A stretch of DNA of 64,000 nucleotides from Alphaproteobacteria bacterium (GCA_020632875.1 JACKET010000005.1:372001-436000); one strand, 5' to 3'. Shown: positions 17,118 through 25,672, counted from the stretch's first letter. Notes: generated by a model from the sequence alone, not told the origin. Translations and numbers: made by a program.

Positions 17118-19223
17118 CTACGGGCTCGCTTCGCCGGTGTCGCCGCCCTCGTCGGCGGTCGTGGCGCTGCGCTTGCCGGAGAGGGTGTCCCACAGGAAGC
17201 GGTACGAGATGGCGCGCATGAACGCGGACTGCTCGTTGTTCGCGGCGCCGCCGTGCCCGCCTTCGATGTTCTCGTAGTACAGCACGTCCTTGCCGGCCTC
17301 GAGCAGGGCGTTCGCCATCTTGCGCGCGTGGCCCGGGTGCACGCGGTCGTCGCGCGTCGAGGTGGTGAACAGGATGGGCGGGTAGTCCTTGCTCGCGTCG
17401 ATGTTGTGGTACGGCGAGAAGGTCTGGATGAACTTCCACTGCTCGGGGTCGTCGGGGTCGCCGTACTCGCCGGCCCACGAAGCGCCCGCGAGGAGCTTCG
17501 TGTACCGCTTCATGTCGAGCAGCGGCACCTGGCAGACCACCGCACCCCAGTGCTCCGGGTACAGCGTGTACATGTTGCCCATCAGGAGCCCGCCGTTCGA
17601 GCCGCCCATGATGCCGAGCGCATCGCGCGTCGTGACGCCGCGCTTCACGAGGTCTTCGCCGACCGCCGCGAAGTCCTCGTAGGCGCGGTGGCGGTTCTCC
17701 TTCAGGGCCGCCTGGTGCCAGCGCGGCCCGAACTCGCCGCCGCCGCGGATGTTCGCCACGACGTACACGCCGCCGCGCTCGAGCCAGCCCGCACCCACGG
17801 TGCCGGAGTAGCCGGGCAGCATCGAGACCTCGAACCCGCCGTAGCCGTAGAGCAACGTGGGCGTGCTGCCGTTCTCGGGCAGGCCCTTCGGGCTGACCTG
17901 GAAGTACGGGATCTTCGTGCCGTCCTTGCTGGTCGCGAAGTGCTGGCTGACCTCGAAGCCGCTCGCGTCGAACCACTCGGGCGTCTTCTTGAGCATCTCG
18001 GGCTTCTGCCCGATCTCGCCGAGCCACAGGCTCGAGGGCGTCAGGTAGCCGTCGACGTCGAACCACAGCGCGTTGCTCTCGAGCTCGTCGACCGCCCAGG
18101 CCGACACCTGCGCGCCATCCGGCAGGCCGTCGACGGAAGAGCGCGCCCAGCCGGCCTTGCCGGGGGTGAGGATCTCGATGCGGTTGTTGACGTTGTCGAG
18201 GATGTTGAGGACGAGGTGGTCTTTCGTGCTGCCCCAGCCCGCGAGCGAGGTGGTCTCGGTCGGCGCGAACAGGGTCTCGAAGGTCGCTTTGCCCTTCTTG
18301 AACTTCTTGTAGTCGGCGACGATGAGCGAGCCCTGGGCGTAGGTCTTGCCGCCGGTCTCCCAGTCGCTGCGCAGCTCGATGAAGATCCGGCCCCGGTGGA
18401 CGGCCGCGTTCGCGTCGTCCTGCTTCGGGATCTTCCACAGGCCCTTCTTCGTCACCTCGAACATCTCGTCGGTGTAGAAGGTGACCCCGCGGTACACGAA
18501 GTCGCCCTCGAAGCCGGGCGTGTAGTCGTGCCACGCGCCCACCGAGATGTCCTCCTTCTTGCCCTCGTAGACGAGCTCGGCGGCCGACAGCTCGGTGCCG
18601 CGCTTCCACCGCTTCGCGATGCGCGGGTAGCCCGAGTCGGTCATCGAGCCCTCGCCGAAGTCGGTGCCGACGTACAGCGTGTCGCGGTCGATCCAGCCGA
18701 CGCGGCTCTTCGCCTCGTCGAGCGCGAACCCGCCTTCGACCCACGACTTCGTGGGGACGTCGAACTCGCGGTACACGCCGGCGTCGGCGCCGCCGCGCGA
18801 CAGCTCGATCATGCAGCGGTCGTAGTCGGGGAACAGGCAGCTCGCGCCGGCCCAGACCCAGTTCTCGCCCTCGTCCTTCGCGAGCGCGTCGAGGTCGAGC
18901 ACCACATCCCACTCGGGCGCGTCGGTCTTGTAGGAGTCGAGCGTCGTGCGCCGCCACAGGCCGCGCTCGTGGTCGGCGTCGCGCCAGAAGTTGTAGTACC
19001 AGTCGCCCCGCTTCGACACGTGCGGGATGCGCTCGTTGGAGTCGTAGATCTCGAGCAGCCGGTTCTTCGCCGCCTCGAACTCGTCGTCGGACGCGAGCTC
19101 GCCGACCGACACGGCGTTCTGGGACTTCACCCACTCGAGGGCCTTCTCGCCCTCGACGTCTTCGAGCCACATCCGCGGGTCTTCGTCAGCAGCCATCGCA
19201 CACACCAGGAGAGTGGAGATCAC
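17118..19223 (-). CDS. Prolyl oligopeptidase family serine peptidase (S9A)
   Basis: The GTG at 19223, preceded by GGAGGA, gives 701 residues starting MISTLLVCAMAADEDP, a short export signal. The early part DPRMWLEDVEGEKALEWV is the family N-terminus. A seven-bladed propeller spans roughly residues 70-430. The alpha/beta hydrolase domain follows (TLLYGYGGFEVSMLP, NIRGGGEFGPRWH). Catalytic residues are Ser542 in GGSNGG, Asp in TRDDRV (625/626) and His657 in EGGHGG. These enzymes cut short Pro-containing peptides after Pro. A secreted form suits scavenging of peptides from lysed cells or protein debris. The C-terminal 20 residues are Thr/Gly/Asp-rich and probably disordered. Confidence 0.93.
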   Translation of the reverse strand: MISTLLVCAMAADEDPRMWLEDVEGEKALEWVKSQNAVSVGELASDDEFEAAKNRLLEIYDSNERIPHVSKRGDWYYNFWRDADHERGLWRRTTLDSYKTDAPEWDVVLDLDALAKDEGENWVWAGASCLFPDYDRCMIELSRGGADAGVYREFDVPTKSWVEGGFALDEAKSRVGWIDRDTLYVGTDFGEGSMTDSGYPRIAKRWKRGTELSAAELVYEGKKEDISVGAWHDYTPGFEGDFVYRGVTFYTDEMFEVTKKGLWKIPKQDDANAAVHRGRIFIELRSDWETGGKTYAQGSLIVADYKKFKKGKATFETLFAPTETTSLAGWGSTKDHLVLNILDNVNNRIEILTPGKAGWARSSVDGLPDGAQVSAWAVDELESNALWFDVDGYLTPSSLWLGEIGQKPEMLKKTPEWFDASGFEVSQHFATSKDGTKIPYFQVSPKGLPENGSTPTLLYGYGGFEVSMLPGYSGTVGAGWLERGGVYVVANIRGGGEFGPRWHQAALKENRHRAYEDFAAVGEDLVKRGVTTRDALGIMGGSNGGLLMGNMYTLYPEHWGAVVCQVPLLDMKRYTKLLAGASWAGEYGDPDDPEQWKFIQTFSPYHNIDASKDYPPILFTTSTRDDRVHPGHARKMANALLEAGKDVLYYENIEGGHGGAANNEQSAFMRAISYRFLWDTLSGKRSATTADEGGDTGEASP

Positions 19224-19290
19224 GGGTCCTCCGGACAGGGGTGCGGTCCTAACGCGTTGCCGCGGTGCAGGGGGCGGATACTCGGGCGCG

Positions 19291-20055
19291 ATGGTGCTCC
19301 TCCTCGCGATGGTCGGGTGCGCGTGGTCCGGCACGCCGCCGACGTGCCTCGACGCGCGGACCCGCGGGTTCGACGTCTCCCAGCGCTTCCGCTCCGATGC
19401 CGCGGGAGGGCTCGTCGAGCACGCCCAGATCGACCGGACGGGCGAGATCGTCGCGACCACCACGGCCACGTGGGGCGACGGGGAGCTCCGCCTCGACCAC
19501 GGCGGGGCGTTCGCGTTCCAGGAGCAGGCGACCCTCGGATCCCACGGGGAGCTGCTGGCCTGGACCATGGAGGGCCGCACCACCTCGCTCGTCTGGACGG
19601 GCACCTTCGCGGACCCCGTCGGGACGGGGCGTTTCGCGCTGGAGTCGTACTACCACCCCTCGCTGGACGGCACGATGGTGCTGCCTCTCGACACCGAGAC
19701 GCGCGGCCCCTGGTCCCGGATGCGGGCGCTGCGGTTCACGGGAAGCGTCGTCCTGACCGAGCCGGACGGCTCGACCGTGATCGCGGAGTACATCGACGGG
19801 CTCCAGCAGGCGATCGCGACCGGAGGCACCCGCACGACGACGACGTGGACGGGGCGTCTGCCCGCCAGCCAGGTGCAGACCGAGGCGAGCGGGGCGACCC
19901 TCGCGAAGCGTGACTACACCCACGAAGACGGCCGCGTGCGCACCATCCGCGGCGACGTCGACCTCGACTTCGAGTACCGCGGCGGCGTGCTCTCGCGCGT
20001 GTCGAAGCGCGGGACGCCCGGGACCACCCGGATCGACATCTCGCGCTGCGACTGA
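19291..20055 (+). CDS. Lipoprotein, 254 aa
   Basis: The ATG at 19291 gives MVLLLAMVGC with Cys10, a minimal uncharged lipoprotein leader. A GTG 78 nt upstream would add an Arg-rich, non-signal extension that runs into the divergent peptidase promoter, so I reject it. The mature protein is dominated by beta strands with many Thr (RTTTTWTGRLP, LVWTGTFADP). It resembles toast-rack or YD-like beta proteins. No catalytic motif is seen. It ends 69 bp before the GH114/GH75 gene on the same strand and may be co-transcribed with it. Confidence 0.78.
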   Translation: MVLLLAMVGCAWSGTPPTCLDARTRGFDVSQRFRSDAAGGLVEHAQIDRTGEIVATTTATWGDGELRLDHGGAFAFQEQATLGSHGELLAWTMEGRTTSLVWTGTFADPVGTGRFALESYYHPSLDGTMVLPLDTETRGPWSRMRALRFTGSVVLTEPDGSTVIAEYIDGLQQAIATGGTRTTTTWTGRLPASQVQTEASGATLAKRDYTHEDGRVRTIRGDVDLDFEYRGGVLSRVSKRGTPGTTRIDISRCD

Positions 20056-20124
20056 TTCTTTAGCCGTTCTTGAGGAGCATCCCGGGGCGAACGGGCTACG
20101 AGGCGCGCCACCGAGAGGTGTTGT

Positions 20125-21912
20125 TTGTCGCTTGTCTTGTTGCTGACCGGTTGCACCGGTCTGACGTGGTTCGGCTCGACCGGGCCCGAAGGGAGGTCCG
20201 GAGACGGGCAGGCCGATACCGCCTGTGCCGAGGGCTCCATCTGCAATCCCGTCGTCGTGGGTGCGATGCCTTTCGTGCACCACGGCGACACGCGGAACGC
20301 CCCTGCGGCGCTGGACCACTACGGCTGCGCGCCCGGCACGTCCGAAGCGGGCGGCGAGGTGGTGTACCGCGTCGATCTGGTCCGTGCGGGTAGGCTCACC
20401 GCGGCCATCGACGAGATCGCGGGGGATGGCGTCGACGTCGACGTGCACCTGCTCTCCGGGACCGACCCCGCTGCAGACTGCGTCGCGCGCGATCACATCG
20501 GCGTGGACGAGGATCTCGAGGCCGGCACCTACTGGATCGTCGTCGACACCTGGACGAACAGCCGCGGCGTGCCGCAGGCCGGCCCGTACACGCTCACCGT
20601 CGGCTTCGAGCCGGACCCGTTCTGGCGCCCGTCGCAGCAGGCGTCGTGGCACTGGCAGCTCGCGGGTGCTGTGGCCGCGGATCTCCCGGTGGACGTGGCC
20701 GTTCTCGACCTCTACGCCGCGGAGGGCGCGATCGAGGCGCAGGGCGCGAAGGTCGTGTGCTCGTTCAGCGCGGGCACGGCCGAGGACTGGCGCGACGACA
20801 CCGGCGCCTTCCCGTTCGACGGCGTGGGCCTCGCGGCGGGGTCGTGGCTCGGCGTGTACTGGCTCGACGTGCGGCATCCGGGCGTTCGCTCGGTCATCGC
20901 GGCGCGGCTCGACGAAGCGGCGGCGCGCGGATGCGCCGCCGTGGAGCCGCGGGACCTCGACGGCTACGCGTACGACTCGGGCTTCGCGCTCACGGCAGAC
21001 GACGCCCGCGACTACGCGTGGTGGCTCTCGGTCGAGGCGCACGCGCGCGGCCTGTCCATCGGGCTGCGCGACCTGACGGGCCTCGCGCCGTCGCTCGAGC
21101 CCGGCTTCGAGTTCGCCGTCTCGCAGGGGTGCCTCGCGAGCGGCACGTGTGGCGCCTACGACGGCTTCACGGCCGTCGGGAAGGCCGTCCTGCACGCCGA
21201 GATCCGCGCGACGCCCGCGGATGCCGAGGCCTCGCTGGACGCGATCTGCGGCGACCCGGCCCGCGAGCGCTTCTCGACCATCGTGAAGACCCCGGATCTG
21301 TCGTACTGGCAGCTCGCCTGCCCGCAGAGCGACCTGTTCACCGCCCTCTCGGATCTCACGTCCAGCTGCGTGCGCCTGAGCGGTACGAGCGACTTCCGGT
21401 CCGACTCGGGCGGCGCGCGCACCATCCCGATCTGCGGTCTCGACGGAGCCGTCTGGTGGACCTCGGACTTCGACGTCGACTGCGATGGCGGCACGCAGTC
21501 GTCGTGCACGTCCGACCCGTACTACCAGTCCCAGACCGCCGCGGTGGACAGCAACGGCCACTACCTCGACGCGAACGAGCTGCCGTACGTGGTCGTCCCC
21601 GGCAGCTCGTTCGGGTTCGACTACCGCACGCGCGGGCTCTCGATGGGCTCCGTCGTGGCGGTGCTGTACGACGGGCAGGTGCAGTTCGCCGTGATCGGCG
21701 ACGTGGGGCCGTCTGGCGTGGTGGGCGAGGGGAGCTACGCCCTCGCCGAAGCGCTCGGGATGAACCCGCACCCCATCGCGGGCGGCGTGGCCGGCGGAGT
21801 GACGTACATCCACTTCACCGGGTCGGACGCGCGCGTTCAGCCCATCGAGGACCAGACCCGCGCCTTCGACCTCGGCGTCGAGCAGGCCTGGCAGCTCGTT
21901 CAGGACAACTGA
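20125..21912 (+). CDS. Bifunctional glycosidase lipoprotein: PPC-like + GH114-like + GH75 chitosanase-like domains
   Basis: A TTG start preceded by GAGAGG gives 595 residues with leader MSLVLLLTGC (Cys10). Residues about 45-162 look like a pre-peptidase C-terminal (PPC) beta domain (VVYRVDLVRAGRL, DVDVHLL, AGTYWIVVDT). Residues about 170-400 match GH114 endo-alpha-polygalactosaminidase: WHWQLAG, DVAVLDLY, KVVCSFSAGTAEDWRDD, VEPRDLDGY, LSIGLRD and SYWQLACP. Residues about 425-580 match GH75 chitosanase: DCDG, LDANELPYVVVPG, VVAVLYDGQVQFAVIGDVGP, GEGSYALAEALG, GGVTYIHFTGSDA and PIED. Asp526 and Glu535 sit where the acidic pair of GH75 enzymes lies. Both activities would attack amino-sugar polymers of fungal walls and biofilms. 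Domain assignments are by eye; the GH75 one is the stronger. Confidence 0.87.
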   Translation: MSLVLLLTGCTGLTWFGSTGPEGRSGDGQADTACAEGSICNPVVVGAMPFVHHGDTRNAPAALDHYGCAPGTSEAGGEVVYRVDLVRAGRLTAAIDEIAGDGVDVDVHLLSGTDPAADCVARDHIGVDEDLEAGTYWIVVDTWTNSRGVPQAGPYTLTVGFEPDPFWRPSQQASWHWQLAGAVAADLPVDVAVLDLYAAEGAIEAQGAKVVCSFSAGTAEDWRDDTGAFPFDGVGLAAGSWLGVYWLDVRHPGVRSVIAARLDEAAARGCAAVEPRDLDGYAYDSGFALTADDARDYAWWLSVEAHARGLSIGLRDLTGLAPSLEPGFEFAVSQGCLASGTCGAYDGFTAVGKAVLHAEIRATPADAEASLDAICGDPARERFSTIVKTPDLSYWQLACPQSDLFTALSDLTSSCVRLSGTSDFRSDSGGARTIPICGLDGAVWWTSDFDVDCDGGTQSSCTSDPYYQSQTAAVDSNGHYLDANELPYVVVPGSSFGFDYRTRGLSMGSVVAVLYDGQVQFAVIGDVGPSGVVGEGSYALAEALGMNPHPIAGGVAGGVTYIHFTGSDARVQPIEDQTRAFDLGVEQAWQLVQDN

Positions 21913-21915
21913 CTA

Positions 21916-21971
21916 GTACCCGCGGTCCGAAGTCCTGTCCGGGTACGGACAGGACTTCGGACCGCGGGTAC
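21916..21971. repeat. Perfect 26-bp inverted repeat with 4-nt loop
   Basis: The arms 21916-21941 and 21946-21971 are exact reverse complements (GTACCCGCGG... / ...CCGCGGGTAC) around the loop GGTA. The element sits 4 bp after the GH114/GH75 stop, so it can act as a terminator-like hairpin for that gene and for the convergent coiled-coil gene. It has no T-run on either side, and it is much longer than a normal intrinsic terminator. Confidence 0.85.
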
Positions 21972-22141
21972 GAGGAGCCGGAGTGAGGGAGTCCGGCTGA
22001 AGCCGGACGGGTCGGAGCGACGGCGCTTGCGCCGAGCGGAGATCCCGCCCTTCAGGGCGACCGAACGCAGGCGGCAAGGGTGGGAGTGCGGCCACTCCGA
22101 TGTCCCGGCCGGAACCCGGACGGGACTTCGGAGTGGGCGCA
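21972..22141. repeat. Array of short hairpins between convergent genes
   Basis: No gene is seen here. Three compact palindromes follow each other: GTCCGGCT-GA-AGCCGGAC near 21990-22007, CGGCGC-TT-GCGCCG near 22022-22035, and CGCCCT-TC-AGGGCG near 22047-22060. A 15-bp imperfect inverted repeat comes after them (22093-22107 with 22121-22135, one mismatch). Part of the last arm (CGGGACTTCGGA) echoes the 26-bp hairpin upstream. The block resembles a REP-like structured element. Its function could be termination or a mobile repeat. Confidence 0.6.
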
Positions 22142-22981
22142 CTACAGGCCGGTGGGCGTCTTCCGCGGCATGTTGACCCGCGGCGGCGAGCTGCCGGTCG
22201 TCGTCGCGAGGAAGTTGCGGTACGCCATCTCGATGGGCCGCAGCTCGCGTCGCGCGGCGTCGAGGTCGGCCTCGTAGGTCGCCATCATCGCGGCGAGATC
22301 CTTGAGGTTGCGGGCGCAGTTCTGCGCCTCGAGCTCGGCGTCGACCTCGGTCGACTGGAAGATCCGCACCATCGACTCGTCGCCGATGCCCACCTTGCGG
22401 ACGAATGCCAGGAGCGACTCGCGGGCCTCGGCGCCGGCGGTCTTCACGGTGGCGAGCTTGCCGATGCGGGCGGTGAGCGAGCCGGCCTCGAGCTGCGCGA
22501 CCTCCGCGCGCAGGCGGCGCTGGTACTCTTCGGTGGCGAGGCGGGCGTGCTCGCCGACGCGCAGCACGTGCTCGAGCTCGTCGATGAACTCGATGTGGGG
22601 CCGTCGCTCGGCCTCGAGCCGGTTGAGGACGTCGACCTGGGGGCCGCCCATCTTGCGTACCTGCGTCGCCTGCTCGAGGAGGAGCTTGCGCTCTTCGAGG
22701 CGCGCGACCTCCTCCGCCTTCACGGGGTCGAGCTCGGCGAGGCGCCGGTCGTGCTCTTCGCGGAGCCGGTCGATCTCCATCTTGCACATGCGGGCGGTCT
22801 GGATGCAGTCGTCGATGCGCTGGTCGCGGTCGCCGCGCCAGCTCGCGAGCAGGCCCTTCAGGCCCTTCGTGAGGGCATCGGCCTCGCGCAGGTGGTGCGC
22901 TCGCGTGCGGGCGAGCTCGGCGATGCGCTCCTCCATGGCGAGGAGCTCGGGGTCGTGGGCGATGGGGGCTGGGGTGGTCAT
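22142..22981 (-). CDS. Coiled-coil protein, 279 aa
   Basis: The ATG at 22981, preceded by GGAAG, starts MTTPAPIAHDPELLAMEE. A longer frame to 23047 has no good ribosome site. Nearly the whole protein is predicted helix with heptad patterns (MEERIAELARTRAHHLREAD, RLREEHDRRLAELDPVKAEE, QTEARLEERKLLLEQ-type runs) rich in Glu, Arg and Leu. This suggests a long coiled coil. No signal peptide or membrane segment is present, so it is cytoplasmic. The Pro/Arg-rich tail is short. No family recognised. A structural or scaffold role is likely from composition only. Confidence 0.8.
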   Translation of the reverse strand: MTTPAPIAHDPELLAMEERIAELARTRAHHLREADALTKGLKGLLASWRGDRDQRIDDCIQTARMCKMEIDRLREEHDRRLAELDPVKAEEVARLEERKLLLEQATQVRKMGGPQVDVLNRLEAERRPHIEFIDELEHVLRVGEHARLATEEYQRRLRAEVAQLEAGSLTARIGKLATVKTAGAEARESLLAFVRKVGIGDESMVRIFQSTEVDAELEAQNCARNLKDLAAMMATYEADLDAARRELRPIEMAYRNFLATTTGSSPPRVNMPRKTPTGL

Positions 22982-23255
22982 CGGGTCTTCCGGGCGTCGG
23001 CAGGACGCTGGGCTCCGGGTGGAAACACGGTGGAGGATGCCATGCACGGTGTAATGCTGCCAACGGTCGGATGCCGCATACGCGGCTGTTTCCCGTTTGT
23101 CTCGTTGAAGTTCGTGGGGCTTCCAGGCTGGCTATTCGTGATTTACGGTGCGCTCGTGCAGCGATGACGGACCGATGTCACCCTCCTTTCACGTTTCGTG
23201 TCCTGTTGCGCGCGGGGGATGGACTGCGGAGGAGAGCGCGGGTACCTCGAATCGG

Positions 23256-24326
23256 ATGGACACCTCCGGACCCGATCTCCTCGGACTCCCGTACCCGGCC
23301 CTCGAGGCCTGGCTGGACGAGGTGGGCGTCGGGCGGACCCATGCGGCACGGGTGTTCCGCGGGTTGCACCGCACGCGCGTCCCGCTCGACGAGGTCCGCG
23401 ACCTCGGTCGTCACGCGGCGACCATCGATTCGCGGGCGTGGCGCGCGCAGGCCGCCATCGCCGAGATCGTCCCGGCGCCGGGGGGCGTGGAGCGCGTGGT
23501 GTTCGCCCTGCGCGACGGGGCGCGCGTCGAAGGGGTCGTGCTGCCGAGCCACGCGCCGGGGCGGGTCACGCTGTGCCTGTCGTCCCAGGTGGGCTGCGCG
23601 ATGGGCTGCCGGTTCTGCGCCACCGGCACGCTCGGCCTCACGCGCGACCTCACGGCGGGCGAGATCGTCGCCGAGGTCCACGCGGTGCGGGCGCACCTCG
23701 CGGGCACCGGGCGCAGCCTCACGCACCTCGTGTTCATGGGCATGGGCGAGCCGCTGCACGCCTATCGCGCCGTGCGGGACGCGCTGTTCGTGCTGTTCGA
23801 CCACCACGGCGAGCCGTTCGATCGGCGCAAGGTCACGGTCTCGACGGTGGGCCTCGTCGATCGCATGGGCACGTTGCTCGAGGACTTCGACGGGCGGATC
23901 CAGCTCGCCTTGTCCCTGCACGCGGGCACCGACGCCACGCGCCGCGCGATCATCCCGTCGGCGCGGGCCTCCACCCTCGCCGACCTGCGCGTCGCGGCCG
24001 AGGCGTACGAGCAGCGGGCCAACGGGCGGCTCATGGTCGAGTACGTCGTGCTGCCCGGGCTGAACGACACACCCGACGAGATCGCGGGCCTCGCGGCGTG
24101 GATGTCCGGCCTGCGCGGCATCGTGAACCTGATCCCCTTCAATCCCTTCGTGGGCGCGGGGTTCCGCAGCCCCACCGACGGCGAGGTGAAGGCGGTCTAC
24201 ACGCGCCTGCGGGAGCGCGACGTGCCCGTCAAGGTGCGCTGGCCGCGGGGTCGCGCTGCGCACGGGGCATGTGGGCAGCTGATGCTTGCGCCGGCGGACG
24301 CAGCGACACGAACGCCAGCCAGCTGA
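23256..24326 (+). CDS. rlmN: RlmN: dual-specificity RNA (adenine-C2) methyltransferase, radical SAM
   Basis: The 356-residue protein starting MDTSGPDLLGLPYP has the RlmN radical-SAM motif CAMGCRFC with Cys114, Cys118 and Cys121 binding the [4Fe-4S] cluster. GMGEPLHAY, TVSTVGL and LALSLHAGTD are SAM-binding and family motifs, and NLIPFNPF follows. The resolving/catalytic Cys339 is present in the C-terminal ACGQL motif. RlmN makes 2-methyladenosine at A2503 of 23S rRNA and A37 of some tRNAs. A longer upstream frame lacks a ribosome site. About 98 bp of its 3' end overlaps the convergent DUF1361 gene, and the tail after ACGQL is about 15 residues of low similarity. Confidence 0.95.
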   Translation: MDTSGPDLLGLPYPALEAWLDEVGVGRTHAARVFRGLHRTRVPLDEVRDLGRHAATIDSRAWRAQAAIAEIVPAPGGVERVVFALRDGARVEGVVLPSHAPGRVTLCLSSQVGCAMGCRFCATGTLGLTRDLTAGEIVAEVHAVRAHLAGTGRSLTHLVFMGMGEPLHAYRAVRDALFVLFDHHGEPFDRRKVTVSTVGLVDRMGTLLEDFDGRIQLALSLHAGTDATRRAIIPSARASTLADLRVAAEAYEQRANGRLMVEYVVLPGLNDTPDEIAGLAAWMSGLRGIVNLIPFNPFVGAGFRSPTDGEVKAVYTRLRERDVPVKVRWPRGRAAHGACGQLMLAPADAATRTPAS

Positions 24327-24936
24327 CCCCGAGCACCGCGGCGTACGTCAGGCTGATCGCCCACAGGTGCAGCGAGGGCTCGGCGACGAGCGGGGTCCAC
24401 ACGTCGCGCACCACGCCCAGCGGGTCGCTCGCCAGGTCCCAGCTGTTCCAGCGCTGGTACCGCCCGATCCACACGCCGAGGCCGTTCAGGAAGAGCGTCG
24501 GCACGATCATCGCCCACGTCCACCGCGCTCCCCAGACCCGCCGGCACGCCTCTTCGACGATCGAGAGCGCGCTGACGCCCGCCACGACACCCGCTCCGGC
24601 GAACGCGCCGCACATCGTGCTGTCGTACACGTGCGGCACGCCCGGCCGGCTGCGCAGGTGGACGAGGTCGGTCAGCAGGTACACGCTGTTCGGCAGGAAC
24701 ACGAGCCACAGCAGCACGAGCGGCAGCATGGCGGCCCGCGCGGAGCGGGACGCCGCAGCGACGCCGAGCGCGGCGAGCACCGGGATCCAGCCGAGGAACA
24801 GGTTCCGTGGCAGGAACAGGAACGTCCACGAGTCGGTGTGCACGACCCGCCCGGCGTACGTCGCGATGGCGGCGACCCCGAGGAGGAGCGTGGCGTAGAG
24901 CGCGTGGCGGCGGGCGAAGTCGTGCATCTCGTTCAT
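24229..24936 (-). CDS. DUF1361 membrane protein
   Basis: The ATG at 24936 gives 235 residues with about six hydrophobic helices. The DUF1361 signature is clear: FLPRNLFLGWIP, then LLWLVFLPNSVYLLTDLVHL. A YDSTMCGAFAGAG helix and an RYQRWNSWDL loop near residues 162-172 follow. The family is widespread, membrane-bound and of unknown function. The C-terminal 30 residues are Ala/Pro/Arg-rich and are encoded in the part that overlaps rlmN on the other strand. An earlier stop would remove the overlap, but none exists in this frame. Confidence 0.88.
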   Translation of the reverse strand: MNEMHDFARRHALYATLLLGVAAIATYAGRVVHTDSWTFLFLPRNLFLGWIPVLAALGVAAASRSARAAMLPLVLLWLVFLPNSVYLLTDLVHLRSRPGVPHVYDSTMCGAFAGAGVVAGVSALSIVEEACRRVWGARWTWAMIVPTLFLNGLGVWIGRYQRWNSWDLASDPLGVVRDVWTPLVAEPSLHLWAISLTYAAVLGVSWLAFVSLRPPAQASAAHMPRAQRDPAASAP

Positions 24937-25127
24937 GTCTTCAAGGTACGCCCGGGTCGTGCAGAGTCTGTGCAGAGGCTGCCGATCTTCGGCGGACGCT
25001 ACATGTCCATCGAAGGGCGGAGCAGAGCCGTCTCACGCAGGCGATCCCCGGGTCTCGCACAGCGAGCCACTGCGGGCCACAGCGCTCTGTGGCGGAAGGG
25101 ATCGAGGTCCGAGCGTCTCAGGGCATC

Positions 25128-25164
25128 ACGCAGATGACGCAGAAGGACGCAGATGACGCAGAAA
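25128..25164 (+). repeat. Dispersed core repeat, copy 1
   Basis: The core consists of two tandem units reading ACGCAGATG ACGCAGAAGG, then ACGCAGATG ACGCAGAAA. The copy is preceded by GGGCATC and followed by CGAGGCGGTCGGAGG. It lies in the long intergenic region after the start of the DUF1361 gene. The partner segment with CTCACCAGAGC lies about 125 nt further on (25288). Confidence 0.92.
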
Positions 25165-25233
25165 CGAGGCGGTCGGAGGTCGAGCATGTTCGTGTCCCCG
25201 GGCGCCTCCGCCAAGGTCAGGATCTCCAGGGGA

Positions 25234-25325
25234 CGTCTCGATGTTCGGGGCGACAGAGAGAGCCTTCCCGCGGACCGGAATCGGGACTCACCAGAGCGGG
25301 CCAGCGCGCTTGGGCGCTCGGGTGA
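25234..25325 (-). repeat. Partner segment of the composite repeat, copy 1 (inverted)
   Basis: Read on the minus strand it runs CACCCGAGCG, then GCTCTGGTGAGTCCCGATTCC, GGTCCGCGGGAAGG, and ends GAACATCGAGACG. The same order of segments recurs at 25609, 48785 and 60451. It contains the CTCACCAGAGC motif and has no coding character. Confidence 0.82.
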
Positions 25326-25608
25326 GCGGGTGCGCGGAGCCCGCCGACGAGCGCGCGCCGTGCTCGGGCGCTGCCTGACACCGAGCGTCGTGCCCGTGTC
25401 CGAATCCCGCCGGAAACGGCGGCAGGCCCTGGTGAGCGGGACCTCTCGATCCGCACCAGGTCCTCCATTGTCGACCCGACCATCCGGACCCGGGGAGAGG
25501 AGGACGCTCGAGCCGCGAGATCCCCACCGGATGCGAAAACTACATTTTGCGCAGTTCAAATCAACGGAATTTGCCGAGGTTTCCGTCTGGGACCGAAGCA
25601 AGAGCACC

Positions 25609-25672
25609 CGAGCAGCCCGAAACGCCGGCCTGCTCTGGTGAGTCCCGAATCCGGTCCGCAGGAAGGCCCGCT
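25609..25672 (+). repeat. Partner segment of the composite repeat, copy 2
   Basis: It reads CGAGCAGCCCGAAACGCC, then GGCCTGCTCTGGTGAG, TCCCGAATCCGGTCCGC and AGGAAGGCCCGCT. The final CTCTGTCGACCCGAAC part seen in other copies is missing here, where it is replaced by AAAAAGCC. It lies about 100 nt from the core copy at 25773. Confidence 0.82.

Noticed and set aside
15649..19170. Minus-strand open frame of 1173 codons covering the peptidase and the PLP enzyme region
   Set aside because: It crosses several real genes in a wrong frame. The real peptidase reading frame, with its catalytic motifs, is the one at 17118-19223.
23100..23250. Promoter for rlmN at TTGAAG near 23104
   Set aside because: A -35-like hexamer is present, but no -10 hexamer lies at suitable spacing.
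24999..25607. Hypothetical gene in the 24.9-25.9 kb intergenic region
   Set aside because: Its translation is read through repeats and a low-GC patch, without ribosome site or recognisable domain.
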